DNA of 64,000 bases from a virus, in the IMG/VR virus record IMGVR_UViG_3300021091_000020, positions 1-64,000 of that record. The stretch is one strand, 5' to 3'. Under the pieces are notes generated by a model. That model was given only the letters and a program-made list of their open reading frames with translations, was not told the DNA's origin and made no database searches. Below are positions 23,483 through 30,872 of the stretch, in pieces. The translations under genes were made by a program, and so were the position numbers. Position 1 is the stretch's first letter; every line of letters starts with the position of its first letter.

Positions 23483-23503
23483 TCGCCAGACATAATCTGG
23501 CGA
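23483..23503 (-). terminator. Terminator hairpin after the fibre-like gene
   Basis: TCGCCAGA and TCTGGCGA form a perfect 8-bp stem with a 5-base loop; on the minus strand it is followed by TTTCTGTTTA. It ends the unit 25357-23537. Confidence 0.75.
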
Positions 23504-23536
23504 CTTCGTAACTCCATTAACACATGGTTATTGAGA

Positions 23537-24712
23537 TTATTCTACTACAACCCATTTATTACCATTGAACCAAAGTGTTCTTGATTGATTTGGCAACAAT
23601 GTATAATCAAGTGCGGTATCTGTTCCCCAATCTATATTTTTAATTGTAACAGTATTTGCAGTTGAGCCATTGAAAACGGAAACGAGCTGACCCAGAGCCG
23701 GATTTGTAGGGGCGATAATGTTGTAATCCACCGCAACACGACTGACGATCCATCTTGTATCTCCAGAGATAAGTGTTGGTGCGACTGTATAAACTGCAAC
23801 ACTATTTGTTCTATGTTGTGGATTAACTTCCCATGTGATACCGTTTGTTCCTCTTGTTGCATACGAACCGACTGTTGCGGTCTCACCACCTTCGAGAGCA
23901 AATACATTGATTGCTCCTCTTTGGACATTGCGTGATGCCACCGTTGAATCCACCAGAAAGGTAGCGGTATCAGCTTTAACTGAACGAGCAGCGTTTGTTG
24001 CAAATGCTGATGTGGAAGCAAAGTCAGCATGGTTTGCATCATAAGCAAACACCGATGTATCTGCATCAAATGCATGAGCAGCGTCACGGGCAAATATACT
24101 TGTATCAGATTTAGCAGAATGAGCAGCAGTTGAGGCGTAGGTTGCCAAGTCTGACAGAGTTGCCTTACCAGCGGCACGAGCAGTATCTGCAAACGCCGAT
24201 GTGTTTGAATGATTACTTACTCTTGCAGAATCTGAATTAACAGATGTTAGTGAACTGTTTGCAGTTAAAGAATGTGCAGAAATCTTAGCACTATCTGCAA
24301 CCTTTGCCTTATTAGCAGTTCCAGCAACTTTTGCCTCAGCAGCTTCCAAAGAATATGTTGAGAGTAATGAATACGGAACTGAACGAATTTGTAATCTACC
24401 AAGTGAAACACCGTTCACATAAGCATAAACAAAAAGTTTCTTACCGTAGTTATCAATCAAGATGTTATCTGCAACATTCTCAATAAGATAATTGATGATA
24501 CCGTTATTCACTTCTACATCAACATTCTCACGATACCAAAGAGCACTTGTGTTAAGATGTGATGTTTCATCGAAAGTGCTATCTGCAATATAGATAGAGA
24601 ACTTCGAGTTAATGTCTGTTCCAGCAGGTGCGTGTGCCTGATACTGAATGTTTGTTCCTGCAAATGCATTGACTGCAATCAAAGTAAAGATTGCCAAAAA
24701 TACTTGTCTCAT
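23537..24712 (-). CDS. Secreted, Ala/Asp-repeat fibre-like protein
   Basis: 391 residues. A classical signal peptide (MRQVFLAIFTLIAVNAFA-G) is followed by a globular beta domain ending in GRLQIRSVPYSLLS, the pattern found at the start of bacterial collar/tail-fibre-like adhesins (xVPYAxxA). Residues about 125-255 are a repetitive heptad region of Ala, Asp, Ser and Thr (DTSIFARDAAHAFDADTSVF and similar), predicting a trimeric fibre. The end (residues 290-391) is a beta domain with a Trp-rich finish. A signal peptide is odd for a phage tail fibre, so this may be an exported host-derived adhesin. It is paired with the T9SS-signal gene 14 bases upstream. Confidence 0.68.
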   Translation of the reverse strand: MRQVFLAIFTLIAVNAFAGTNIQYQAHAPAGTDINSKFSIYIADSTFDETSHLNTSALWYRENVDVEVNNGIINYLIENVADNILIDNYGKKLFVYAYVNGVSLGRLQIRSVPYSLLSTYSLEAAEAKVAGTANKAKVADSAKISAHSLTANSSLTSVNSDSARVSNHSNTSAFADTARAAGKATLSDLATYASTAAHSAKSDTSIFARDAAHAFDADTSVFAYDANHADFASTSAFATNAARSVKADTATFLVDSTVASRNVQRGAINVFALEGGETATVGSYATRGTNGITWEVNPQHRTNSVAVYTVAPTLISGDTRWIVSRVAVDYNIIAPTNPALGQLVSVFNGSTANTVTIKNIDWGTDTALDYTLLPNQSRTLWFNGNKWVVVE

Positions 24713-24726
24713 TTTTTCCTCATTGT

Positions 24727-25149
24727 TTAATTGAAAATAACTTTTGTTGAATAACTTTGTTTATCCCATGTTGTAATTCTGATGTAGAATACACCACGAT
24801 TTGGCAATGTAATTGTATTTGATACACCACCAATTGTTTCCATAACTACTCTACCATATACATCCGTTACTTGTATTGAAGCGATCCCATCAATACCGAA
24901 TGATACTACACCGTCATTCGTTGGGTTTGGATATGCCAACAACCCAATACTATTAGTTTCTTCTACGGACAACGCCACCCTTTTAGGAATACGAATACCC
25001 ACATGAAACTTATTCTTGTAACCAGCAACTACTTGACCGAGAGTTGCATTACCGTTACCACCACTTACTATTGACTTAAGCAAGAATGGTTTTGTGTCAC
25101 CAGCAGTCAATACGCCAACTGCTAGGAACATAGCAATGATATAATTCAT
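24727..25149 (-). CDS. Secreted protein with T9SS type A sorting domain
   Basis: 140 residues from ATG 25149 (AAGGAG upstream). Signal peptide MNYIIAMFLAVGVLTAG, a short GGNGNATLGQVVAGYKNK segment typical of Bacteroidota outer-surface proteins, and from about residue 66 a complete C-terminal sorting domain: YPNPTNDG, IQVTDVYGRVV, then GVFYIRI and a final STKVIFN. This domain directs proteins through the type IX secretion system and is normally cut and attached to the cell surface. Between the two signals almost nothing is left, so it is a minimal secreted protein or a remnant of a larger one. Downstream lies the fibre-like gene. Confidence 0.8.
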   Translation of the reverse strand: MNYIIAMFLAVGVLTAGDTKPFLLKSIVSGGNGNATLGQVVAGYKNKFHVGIRIPKRVALSVEETNSIGLLAYPNPTNDGVVSFGIDGIASIQVTDVYGRVVMETIGGVSNTITLPNRGVFYIRITTWDKQSYSTKVIFN

Positions 25150-25174
25150 TGACATAACTCCTTGAATAAAACTA

Positions 25175-25357
25175 TTAAAACTTTTGTATATGTTGTTCTC
25201 TCAATGCCTTATTGATGTCAAGATATACTGTATCTTTCTTTGGTTTCTCTTTCTTGCAACAAGAATTATTTTTCTTCATTTTCTTTGGCTTTACTTCTTC
25301 TGCAAGAAATGTGTATGTTACAAACATAAAGCCAACTATTAACATTAAAATCTTCAT
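25175..25357 (-). CDS. Small exported Lys/Cys-rich protein
   Basis: 60 residues. Signal-peptide-like start (MKILMLIVGFMFVTYTFLAE), then KKMKKNNSCCKKEKPKKDTV and a helical end. GGAG upstream of ATG 25357. First gene of the unit driven by the promoter at 25382, which also contains the T9SS-signal and fibre-like genes, so three consecutive products are predicted to leave the cytoplasm. Function unknown. Confidence 0.6.
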   Translation of the reverse strand: MKILMLIVGFMFVTYTFLAEEVKPKKMKKNNSCCKKEKPKKDTVYLDINKALREQHIQKF

Positions 25358-25381
25358 AGCAATCTCCTATAAATTACAATA

Positions 25382-25412
25382 CTAATATATGAAATTTATT
25401 CATACGATCAAA
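25382..25412 (-). promoter_or_regulatory. Bacteroidota-type promoter, TATATTAG variant
   Basis: On the minus strand TTTG (25412-25409, in TTTTGATC), 19 nt, TATATTAG (25389-25382). The TTTGATC matches the -33 flank of the plus-strand promoters. Drives the secreted-protein unit. Confidence 0.68.
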
Positions 25413-25419
25413 ATAAAAA

Positions 25420-25752
25420 TTATCCCATTGGGTTGGCATCACGGATTTTTTCTTTAATCCATTCGTATACCTTTTCATCGTGAGCATTTACTTTCCACTC
25501 TTTAACCGTTCTGGTATCCATTTCGTGAAGTCCAAATGGACGGACATCGGATATTTTAGCAACATGACCAGTCTCAAATTCAATATGCCATGCCACCTTT
25601 TCTATTCCATCAAATTCATCACCCGATTCCGTGGAGAATGTTGGTTGTCCAAATGCCTTAAGCAGGTGTCTAAACTCACATTCCATAACGCCAACTTGTG
25701 GTGCAAGTCTTACCACAACATCTTTTCCCAATCTGTGTTTAGGATAATTCAT
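25420..25752 (-). CDS. Hypothetical protein
   Basis: 110 residues from ATG 25752, with GAGGTT upstream; the open frame to 25806 runs into the neighbouring gene and is rejected. The body has LLKAFGQPTFSTESGDEFDG and VAWHIEFETGHVAKISDV, a compact alpha/beta pattern seen in many phage genomes without assigned function. Ends just beside the promoter at 25412. Confidence 0.55.
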   Translation of the reverse strand: MNYPKHRLGKDVVVRLAPQVGVMECEFRHLLKAFGQPTFSTESGDEFDGIEKVAWHIEFETGHVAKISDVRPFGLHEMDTRTVKEWKVNAHDEKVYEWIKEKIRDANPMG

Positions 25753-25765
25753 AATATAACCTCTT

Positions 25766-25960
25766 TTATATTTTATCTTTGTAATCTGTTTCGTAAAAAC
25801 CATCACCTTTAAAAATTGGTTTAGATTTTCCGAATGTTTCTAATTTCTTTAATTTACATTTTTTTCCACACGAACATTTTTCAGGAACACTTGAAAAACT
25901 CTTGACATAATACTCTTTAATATCGCCACATTTTTTACATTCAAAATCATAAATTGGCAT
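25766..25960 (-). CDS. FmdB-family zinc-ribbon protein
   Basis: 64 residues. PIYDFECKKCGDI (CxxC), then CSCGKKC, and the family signature near the end, FKGDGFYETDY. The two Cys pairs should hold zinc. FmdB-type ribbons are small proteins of uncertain, sometimes regulatory, function. Full length for the family. Confidence 0.8.
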   Translation of the reverse strand: MPIYDFECKKCGDIKEYYVKSFSSVPEKCSCGKKCKLKKLETFGKSKPIFKGDGFYETDYKDKI

Positions 25961-25961
25961 A

Positions 25962-26129
25962 TTAACCTCCTTGTAATAAAAACTTTATAGCGAGTTCAAT
26001 AAAATAACAACCAATTGCAATCGGTAAACCAATAACAAATGTAAAAAGTATTGTAACAACAGAATAACCCAAATATATTATTGGTGTGAGCAATCCAGTT
26101 GCTATAAATTCAAAAAACTTATTAGTCAT
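25962..26129 (-). CDS. Small membrane protein, two transmembrane segments
   Basis: 55 residues, too short for a standard frame cut-off. Hydrophobic segments near residues 6-22 (FEFIATGLLTPIIYLGY) and 25-47 (VTILFTFVIGLPIAIGCYFI). It ends CAAGGAGGTTAATATG, so AGGAGG inside its 3' end serves the zinc-ribbon gene. Holin-like size, but no such family is recognised. Confidence 0.6.
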   Translation of the reverse strand: MTNKFFEFIATGLLTPIIYLGYSVVTILFTFVIGLPIAIGCYFIELAIKFLLQGG

Positions 26130-26144
26130 AACAAAACCTTAAAA

Positions 26145-26468
26145 TTAATCTTTAATTGAAACATTAACAATATATCTATAATCAACATTATTTAAATTAA
26201 CAACTTCCTTCAAAACAGATAGCTCTATTTTGTTTAAGTTTTTTTTCATAAATGATTTTAAGCAATCTTTTATATCTGGTAAAACTGTATCCAAAATATC
26301 ATCAGTGATAAATTCATAATCATTTAGTATACTATTGATTGTATTTTTTTTAGAAATAAATTCTTCTTCTTGAATTATTGAGTTTATTTCAAATTTTAAA
26401 TCTTCATCTAAATGTATCAAATCATTTATTGTTCTTGTATCAAAATTAATCGTATTGATTTTTTTCAT
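26145..26468 (-). CDS. Hypothetical protein, helical
   Basis: 107 residues from ATG 26468, which lies within the previous gene; an upstream frame to 26495 exists. Rich in Ile, Asn and Asp, helical (EISKKNTINSILNDYEF-like segments). No family recognised; no clear ribosome site. Confidence 0.5.
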   Translation of the reverse strand: MKKINTINFDTRTINDLIHLDEDLKFEINSIIQEEEFISKKNTINSILNDYEFITDDILDTVLPDIKDCLKSFMKKNLNKIELSVLKEVVNLNNVDYRYIVNVSIKD

Positions 26469-26646
26469 GTGAAAGTTTATTTGGTGATATATCAATTAAA
26501 TAATAATATAACATAGATTTGATTTCTTCTTCCGTGAAATCATTTTCAATGTAATTTTCAATATCTTCTTTTGTTATCACAATAAATTTTCCACTTGAAG
26601 AATATATTATATTATCATCTATGAAAATAAAGGGAATATTTTTCAT
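26446..26646 (-). CDS. Small hypothetical protein
   Basis: 66 residues. Beta strands at the start (IPFIFIDDNIIYSSSGKFIV) then an acidic helix (DIENYIENDFTEEEIKSML). It overlaps the acidic-tail gene by ATGA and the next gene by 23 bases. No family recognised. Confidence 0.5.
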   Translation of the reverse strand: MKNIPFIFIDDNIIYSSSGKFIVITKEDIENYIENDFTEEEIKSMLYYYLIDISPNKLSHEKNQYD

Positions 26647-27239
26647 ACTCCAAATTCATCTGATTCTTCATCATCAAAGTCTTCATTGAAATCATCATCA
26701 AAGTCTTCAACGTCATAAAACTCTTCTTCATCAAAGTCTTCATCATCAAAGTCTTCTTCTTCAACATCATCCCATTCTAATTCATTTTCGATGTCATCTT
26801 CCATTTCGTTTTCCATATTATCTTCCATGTCTTCTTCTCCATTAAAGTATTTCATATATCCACGAACTGCATCCAAATAATTTTCTGCTATTGAAAGTTT
26901 ATATTGAACCCAATCTTCAAGTTGAATATTGTTTCCAATCATTCGATATAACTCTTTTGCGTTTTCCATTATGGAAAGTAATTGTGCCTTAGCCATTTCA
27001 CTTTCATCTTCTATTCCGTGATTTTCATTTACTTTACGAATTTGTTTTAAAAGATTTGCTTCAGTTATAGAAACTATTTTTTTTGCTACTTTATATTTTT
27101 TAGGATTATTTTTAACAATCTTTGATGTTTGAACTGCCTCATAAAGATCACGAGTTAAATTTTGAATATCTTTTTCTTGTTTCATTTCTCGCAAAACATT
27201 AGCAGTTTCTTCAATTATCATTTTCTTTATAGGGTGCAT
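26643..27239 (-). CDS. Protein with long acidic C-terminal tail
   Basis: 198 residues from ATG 27239, preceded by GGAG; an earlier frame start at 27257 is less likely. Residues 1-135 are helical (HPIKKMIIEETANVLREMKQ at the start, recalling a leader), and the last 60 residues are almost entirely Asp/Glu with Phe/Tyr. Acidic tails of this sort occur on prohead core proteins such as T4 gp67 and on DNA mimics; which applies is open. It has its own promoter at 27269. Confidence 0.6.
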   Translation of the reverse strand: MHPIKKMIIEETANVLREMKQEKDIQNLTRDLYEAVQTSKIVKNNPKKYKVAKKIVSITEANLLKQIRKVNENHGIEDESEMAKAQLLSIMENAKELYRMIGNNIQLEDWVQYKLSIAENYLDAVRGYMKYFNGEEDMEDNMENEMEDDIENELEWDDVEEEDFDDEDFDEEEFYDVEDFDDDFNEDFDDEESDEFGV

Positions 27240-27268
27240 TACAATCTCCAATATCATTTAAGTGTATA

Positions 27269-27299
27269 CAAATATACAAAAATTATTTTATATTACAAA
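27269..27299 (-). promoter_or_regulatory. Bacteroidota-type promoter
   Basis: On the minus strand TTTG (27299-27296), 19 nt, TATATTTG (27276-27269), 30 bases upstream of ATG 27239. Exact consensus in both boxes. Confidence 0.78.
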
Positions 27300-27304
27300 G
27301 CAAA

Positions 27305-27769
27305 TTATTCTTCATCTATAATATCATCCATCCCACCAAAAAGATAATCCAATTCATCATCTTCTTCATCGTGAGAAATAAAATCACGTTGTCCAACTCT
27401 TGTATCTAAATCAACAAATGAATCCAGAAATACATCCTTATCTGGAGATATGTATGACTTTCTTTTCATAAGTGGTTCAACCATTGCTACGAACATTTCC
27501 TTTTCAGCATCGGTTGTTGGTTGAGATAGTTTGTTCTTCAAACGAAATGTATCTTTTGGAGAATACTGTGTAACACGATGTCCGAATACATCTTCTTTCA
27601 TCATGTCCATTATGTATCTCGCTTCTTCTATTTCTTTATACATTTTCTTTCTCTTTTTTCTACCAGCACAATGAGCCTTCTGACTAAATCCCTTTGGTCT
27701 GGAACAATTTATGGACTTCTTATATTTTCTAGACCACTTCTCTAATATGTTTTCTATTTTAGTTTCCAT
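27305..27769 (-). CDS. Conserved phage protein with Cys/His/Lys motif
   Basis: 154 residues from ATG 27769. A short basic segment near the N-terminus, KKSINCSRPKGFSQKAHC (about 18-35), followed by AGRKKRKK is a motif I associate with large marine-type phages; its role is unknown, but one Cys, one His and many basic residues suggest nucleic-acid or metal contact. The C-terminal third is acidic (DEEDDELDYLFGGMDD). Starts METKIENILEK, weakly like the capsid-targeting leaders. Confidence 0.55.
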   Translation of the reverse strand: METKIENILEKWSRKYKKSINCSRPKGFSQKAHCAGRKKRKKMYKEIEEARYIMDMMKEDVFGHRVTQYSPKDTFRLKNKLSQPTTDAEKEMFVAMVEPLMKRKSYISPDKDVFLDSFVDLDTRVGQRDFISHDEEDDELDYLFGGMDDIIDEE

Positions 27770-27780
27770 GATAATAAATA

Positions 27781-28212
27781 TCAAACTCTTTGTATTGCAT
27801 CATAAATTTGTGAAGATATTGGTTGTGGTAGATTATCTTTTGTGAACCAATTAACATCTTCGTGTTCCCAATCTATCTTAACAAAGAAACGTTTTTTGAC
27901 TGTATACAAAAAGAGAAAATACATTCTATTATCTGCAAAGTATCGATCTATACAAACCAATTTAGCATCTGGTGGTATTTGATGTGTTGTTTCCTCAAAG
28001 AACTCTCTACGAGCACAATTTTCCATAGATTCTAAATTATTGACATTTGCTTCGCCGGATGGAACTGACCAATATCCACCGAGATAATGTGCTTTTAATG
28101 TTCTCTTTGTTAAAAGAAATTCACCAGAAGTGGTCATGGTAAGAATACCAGCTGCTCCCGGCTTTATTATTTTTGATAGTTCCTCTGGTGATATATGATT
28201 TATATTAGGCAT
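27781..28212 (-). CDS. Nudix hydrolase
   Basis: 143 residues. The Nudix box runs from Gly53 to Glu74: SGEANVNNLE, then CARREFFEET containing the REXXEE metal site. GGYWSVPSG precedes it, as in MutT-type enzymes. It hydrolyses a nucleoside diphosphate linked to another group, using Mg2+; the substrate (oxidised dNTP, sugar nucleotide or RNA cap) cannot be told. It overlaps the next upstream gene by eight bases. Confidence 0.87.
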   Translation of the reverse strand: MPNINHISPEELSKIIKPGAAGILTMTTSGEFLLTKRTLKAHYLGGYWSVPSGEANVNNLESMENCARREFFEETTHQIPPDAKLVCIDRYFADNRMYFLFLYTVKKRFFVKIDWEHEDVNWFTKDNLPQPISSQIYDAIQRV

Positions 28213-28399
28213 CCGTGTTCAACTCGGTTGGGTATTTACCGTTTTTTATTCTATTGTATACCATAATTAGTTCTACCTCTGACATATCATCAAGGTGTCT
28301 TTTACCCACAACCTGTTGGCACCATGACATGAAGTTTTTATCTCCATCCCAAGATACACCCATCTTATCTGCAATCTTATGTACGTCTTTCGGTATCAT
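28205..28399 (-). CDS. Small hypothetical protein
   Basis: 64 residues, helical (DVHKIADKMGVSWDGDKNFM, SEVELIMVYNRIKNGKYP). The pattern of a helix, W-D-D and a closing L-D-x-S-E-x-E-L is common in small phage proteins, function unknown. Overlaps both neighbours. Confidence 0.55.
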   Translation of the reverse strand: MIPKDVHKIADKMGVSWDGDKNFMSWCQQVVGKRHLDDMSEVELIMVYNRIKNGKYPTELNTDA

Positions 28400-28584
28400 T
28401 TATTGTATGGAAACATATCATTTAATTTTTGTTGTCTTTTACTACAACCACAATCCTCTTTACCAGCAGCTTTAGCAACTGCTTCAGCAACCTTGTCCAA
28501 ACCAACAGCGTGTGTAACCTTTGCAATAGTGTCACCAAGGCCTTTTGATTTTTGATTTTCGTTTAGTTGTGTTTGTTCACTCAT
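28396..28584 (-). CDS. Conserved small phage protein, GLGDTIAKVTHAVG type
   Basis: 62 residues from ATG 28584 with AAGGTGG upstream. The segment GLGDTIAKVTHAVG...EDCGCSKRQQKLNDMFPY matches a short family that I have met repeatedly in phage genomes: a Gly-rich amphipathic helix, then CGC and a closing RxxxLNxxFPY. Two Cys may bind metal. Function unknown. Confidence 0.65.
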   Translation of the reverse strand: MSEQTQLNENQKSKGLGDTIAKVTHAVGLDKVAEAVAKAAGKEDCGCSKRQQKLNDMFPYNK

Positions 28585-28606
28585 AGTAACCACCTTTAAA
28601 TTAGTT

Positions 28607-28963
28607 TTACTTTAATGTAATTAAATAACGAAGTTTATTAAATTGTGCTAACATTTCATCACGGATGTTAAGCAAGTCTGTATCAGTCTGTCCGTTAAGA
28701 ACATTATCCAAATTCAAAAGATACGATACGGTTTCGTCTATAAAAGACATAATATCTTTTTCATTTCTATTGTACAGTTTGAATGGCATAGCAGGAACTC
28801 TACCGTATTTCCCCATTAAAACCTCAACAAAATTGTCAATCAAACCATCCATTGCACTATATGTCCCCCCATATGCTTGATGGCGTGCGTATGATTTAGT
28901 CTGCCAATGAAAGAAACGAAGTTGTGTTTGGATAGCAACAAGTGTACTTGCTATTTCATGCAT
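28607..28963 (-). CDS. Dps-like (DUF5856-type) helical protein
   Basis: 118 residues. The start IQTQLRFFHWQTKSYARHQA is the hallmark of a ferritin/Dps-like helix found in large phages (DUF5856-like). The His/Gln/Trp positions resemble Dps helix A, but the ferroxidase Glu/Asp set is not obvious. Four helices can be drawn. Possible DNA protection or iron binding is inference. Full-length for the family; the TATTTATA motif lies 35 bases upstream. Confidence 0.7.
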   Translation of the reverse strand: MHEIASTLVAIQTQLRFFHWQTKSYARHQAYGGTYSAMDGLIDNFVEVLMGKYGRVPAMPFKLYNRNEKDIMSFIDETVSYLLNLDNVLNGQTDTDLLNIRDEMLAQFNKLRYLITLK

Positions 28964-28997
28964 ATCAATCTCCCAAAATTAAAATTTATATTCCATG

Positions 28998-29005
28998 TAT
29001 AAATA
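28998..29005 (-). promoter_or_regulatory. TATTTATA motif
   Basis: Minus strand ACTACA-TATTTATA-CATGG, 35 bases upstream of ATG 28963 and just after the stop of the sugar dehydrogenase gene. Confidence 0.35.
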
Positions 29006-29021
29006 TGTAGTTAATTTTGTT

Positions 29022-29858
29022 TTATTCATCCGATACCGCTCTTCCTTTCATATTTTCCCAATTTCTATTTGTTCTTATCCTATCATTGACTTTTATCGCA
29101 CTATCAATCAATAGTGGATAATAACCAAGAGTGGATGCGTAATAAACAAGTGCCTTCATATCTTTTGGAAAACAATGACCACCATATCCTCTGTCACCAT
29201 CTGGACCTGGAACCATCCAGTGACTATTACCAACTCTATCATCGTATTTTACAATATCTACCATTTTATTGTAATCAACATTAGATTTTTTACAAATATC
29301 ATAAATGTTATTGGCAAAAGAAACTTTGGTTGCAAGAAAACAATTTGTAACGTATTTAACCATTTCAGCAGTTTTTCTATCGGTTTTTAATATAGGAATA
29401 CCCTTAAAAGATATATTGAATATTTCTTCAACAATATACAAAACCTCTTCAGATCCACCACCCAAAACTATCCTGTCTTGATTGATGAAATCATCAACTG
29501 CATTCGCTTCTGTTAAAAACTCTGGATTAAATACAATATGCAAATTAGTATATTTTTCAGAAAACTTATCACAAGTTCCAGGAGGAACTGTTGATTTCAA
29601 TATGACTATCTTATTACCATAAGAGTTTAATTCATTCAAAACAATTTCAACTATACTGGTATCACATTCACCTGATTCTCTCATTGGTGTTGGCAAACAA
29701 ATAAACATAATATCTGATTTAGTAAACAGTTCATCCAAATTCTTTACTGTTCTTTTCTTTTCAATAATATCGTATGTTTCTATATTGAAGTATTTTTTAA
29801 GTCCTTCTTTAACAGAATTACCAACGAAACCTTGCCCAACTATACCTATTGTTTTCAT
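29022..29858 (-). CDS. UDP-glucose/GDP-mannose dehydrogenase family protein, short form
   Basis: 278 residues. NAD-binding GIVGQGFVGNS (5-15), KSTVPPGT (about 93-100), FNPEFLTE and the catalytic Cys in GYGGHCFPKD (about 225-234) are all present. It should oxidise a UDP- or GDP-sugar to the uronate with NAD. It is about 120 residues shorter than cellular enzymes, lacking the C-terminal sugar-nucleotide domain, which matters for substrate binding; either it is a short phage form or impaired. Last gene of the glycan block, ten bases behind the epimerase. Confidence 0.85.
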   Translation of the reverse strand: MKTIGIVGQGFVGNSVKEGLKKYFNIETYDIIEKKRTVKNLDELFTKSDIMFICLPTPMRESGECDTSIVEIVLNELNSYGNKIVILKSTVPPGTCDKFSEKYTNLHIVFNPEFLTEANAVDDFINQDRIVLGGGSEEVLYIVEEIFNISFKGIPILKTDRKTAEMVKYVTNCFLATKVSFANNIYDICKKSNVDYNKMVDIVKYDDRVGNSHWMVPGPDGDRGYGGHCFPKDMKALVYYASTLGYYPLLIDSAIKVNDRIRTNRNWENMKGRAVSDE

Positions 29859-29867
29859 AATGCCTCT

Positions 29868-30872
29868 TTAATTATTTTTCCAAAAAGAATATATGCCCTT
29901 ATCCAATTCATAGTTTTCCCAAATGAATTGTTCTCGCATGGGTTGAGTTTTTGCCCACTCCCACATTTGTTTCAAACCTTCGTCAAGAAGTGTCTTGTCT
30001 TGATAATCTAATAGTCTAACGGACTTATCCCATGTTGGATGAGCATATTTTACCTCATGTCTTGGTTCAAGGTAAACGGTATCGTAATATCCAGTAACCG
30101 AAGATAATACTTGATTTGCGAAGTTAATACTTTGTTCATGGGTTCCACCAACGTTTATTATCTGTTTTGATGCTCTGTCATCAACGGCGGCTTTCCAAAG
30201 AGGTTCAAGACAATCATCTATGTAACTAAATGATCGAACTTGATTACCGTCACCATATATGGTCATTGGTTTATTGTTGAGTATTTGATGCATCCATATA
30301 CCCAACACATTTCTATACTTGTCCCAAATGTTTTGTTTGATACCGTAAACATTGTGTGGTCTTATTATGCACCAATCCAATCCATGTTGTTCACCTGCAA
30401 TTTGTATGTCTTGTTCACATGCAAACTTAGCAACACCATACGGATCTATTGGAACTGGTTGATGGTCTTCATCAAATGGTGGCGTTCCATGACCATATAC
30501 TGCCATTGTTGATGTGAACACCAATCTCTTTATATCATGTTTAATACAGTTGTTTACAATGTTGGCAGTTGCTAATAGATTATTCTCGTAGTTGAAACAC
30601 CTAATAAACGGAGACAACCCTTCGGCTGCGTAAGCTGCCATGTGATACACATAAGTTGGTTTGTGTTTATCAAATATATCATCTATACCTTTTCTATCAA
30701 CACAATCTACTTCATAGAAGGTTGCATCCTTATTTACATTTTCGATATAACCACCGGATAGGTTATCCACAATAACAACATTGTATTCTGGTTTATTCTC
30801 TATTATCCAATCTGCAAGTCTTGAACCAATTAGACCTGCACCACCAGTTATCAATATAGTTTCTTTATTCAT
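29868..30872 (-). CDS. NAD-dependent sugar-nucleotide epimerase/dehydratase (extended SDR)
   Basis: 334 residues from ATG 30872; the open frame continues upstream into the glycosyltransferase gene, but this ATG overlaps that stop by eight bases and starts the Rossmann fold at once. GGAGLIGSR (10-18) binds NAD; Ser121/Thr122, Tyr145 and Lys149 (PYGVAK) form the catalytic set; HNVYG and SFSYIDD complete the signature. Likely a UDP-glucose/GlcNAc-type epimerase supplying activated sugars to the block. Confidence 0.88.
   Translation of the reverse strand: MNKETILITGGAGLIGSRLADWIIENKPEYNVVIVDNLSGGYIENVNKDATFYEVDCVDRKGIDDIFDKHKPTYVYHMAAYAAEGLSPFIRCFNYENNLLATANIVNNCIKHDIKRLVFTSTMAVYGHGTPPFDEDHQPVPIDPYGVAKFACEQDIQIAGEQHGLDWCIIRPHNVYGIKQNIWDKYRNVLGIWMHQILNNKPMTIYGDGNQVRSFSYIDDCLEPLWKAAVDDRASKQIINVGGTHEQSINFANQVLSSVTGYYDTVYLEPRHEVKYAHPTWDKSVRLLDYQDKTLLDEGLKQMWEWAKTQPMREQFIWENYELDKGIYSFWKNN

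Noticed and set aside
23632-24192. 186-codon minus-strand frame inside the fibre-like gene
   Set aside because: It is a Leu/Gln/His-rich shadow created by the alanine-rich heptad repeats in the other frame.
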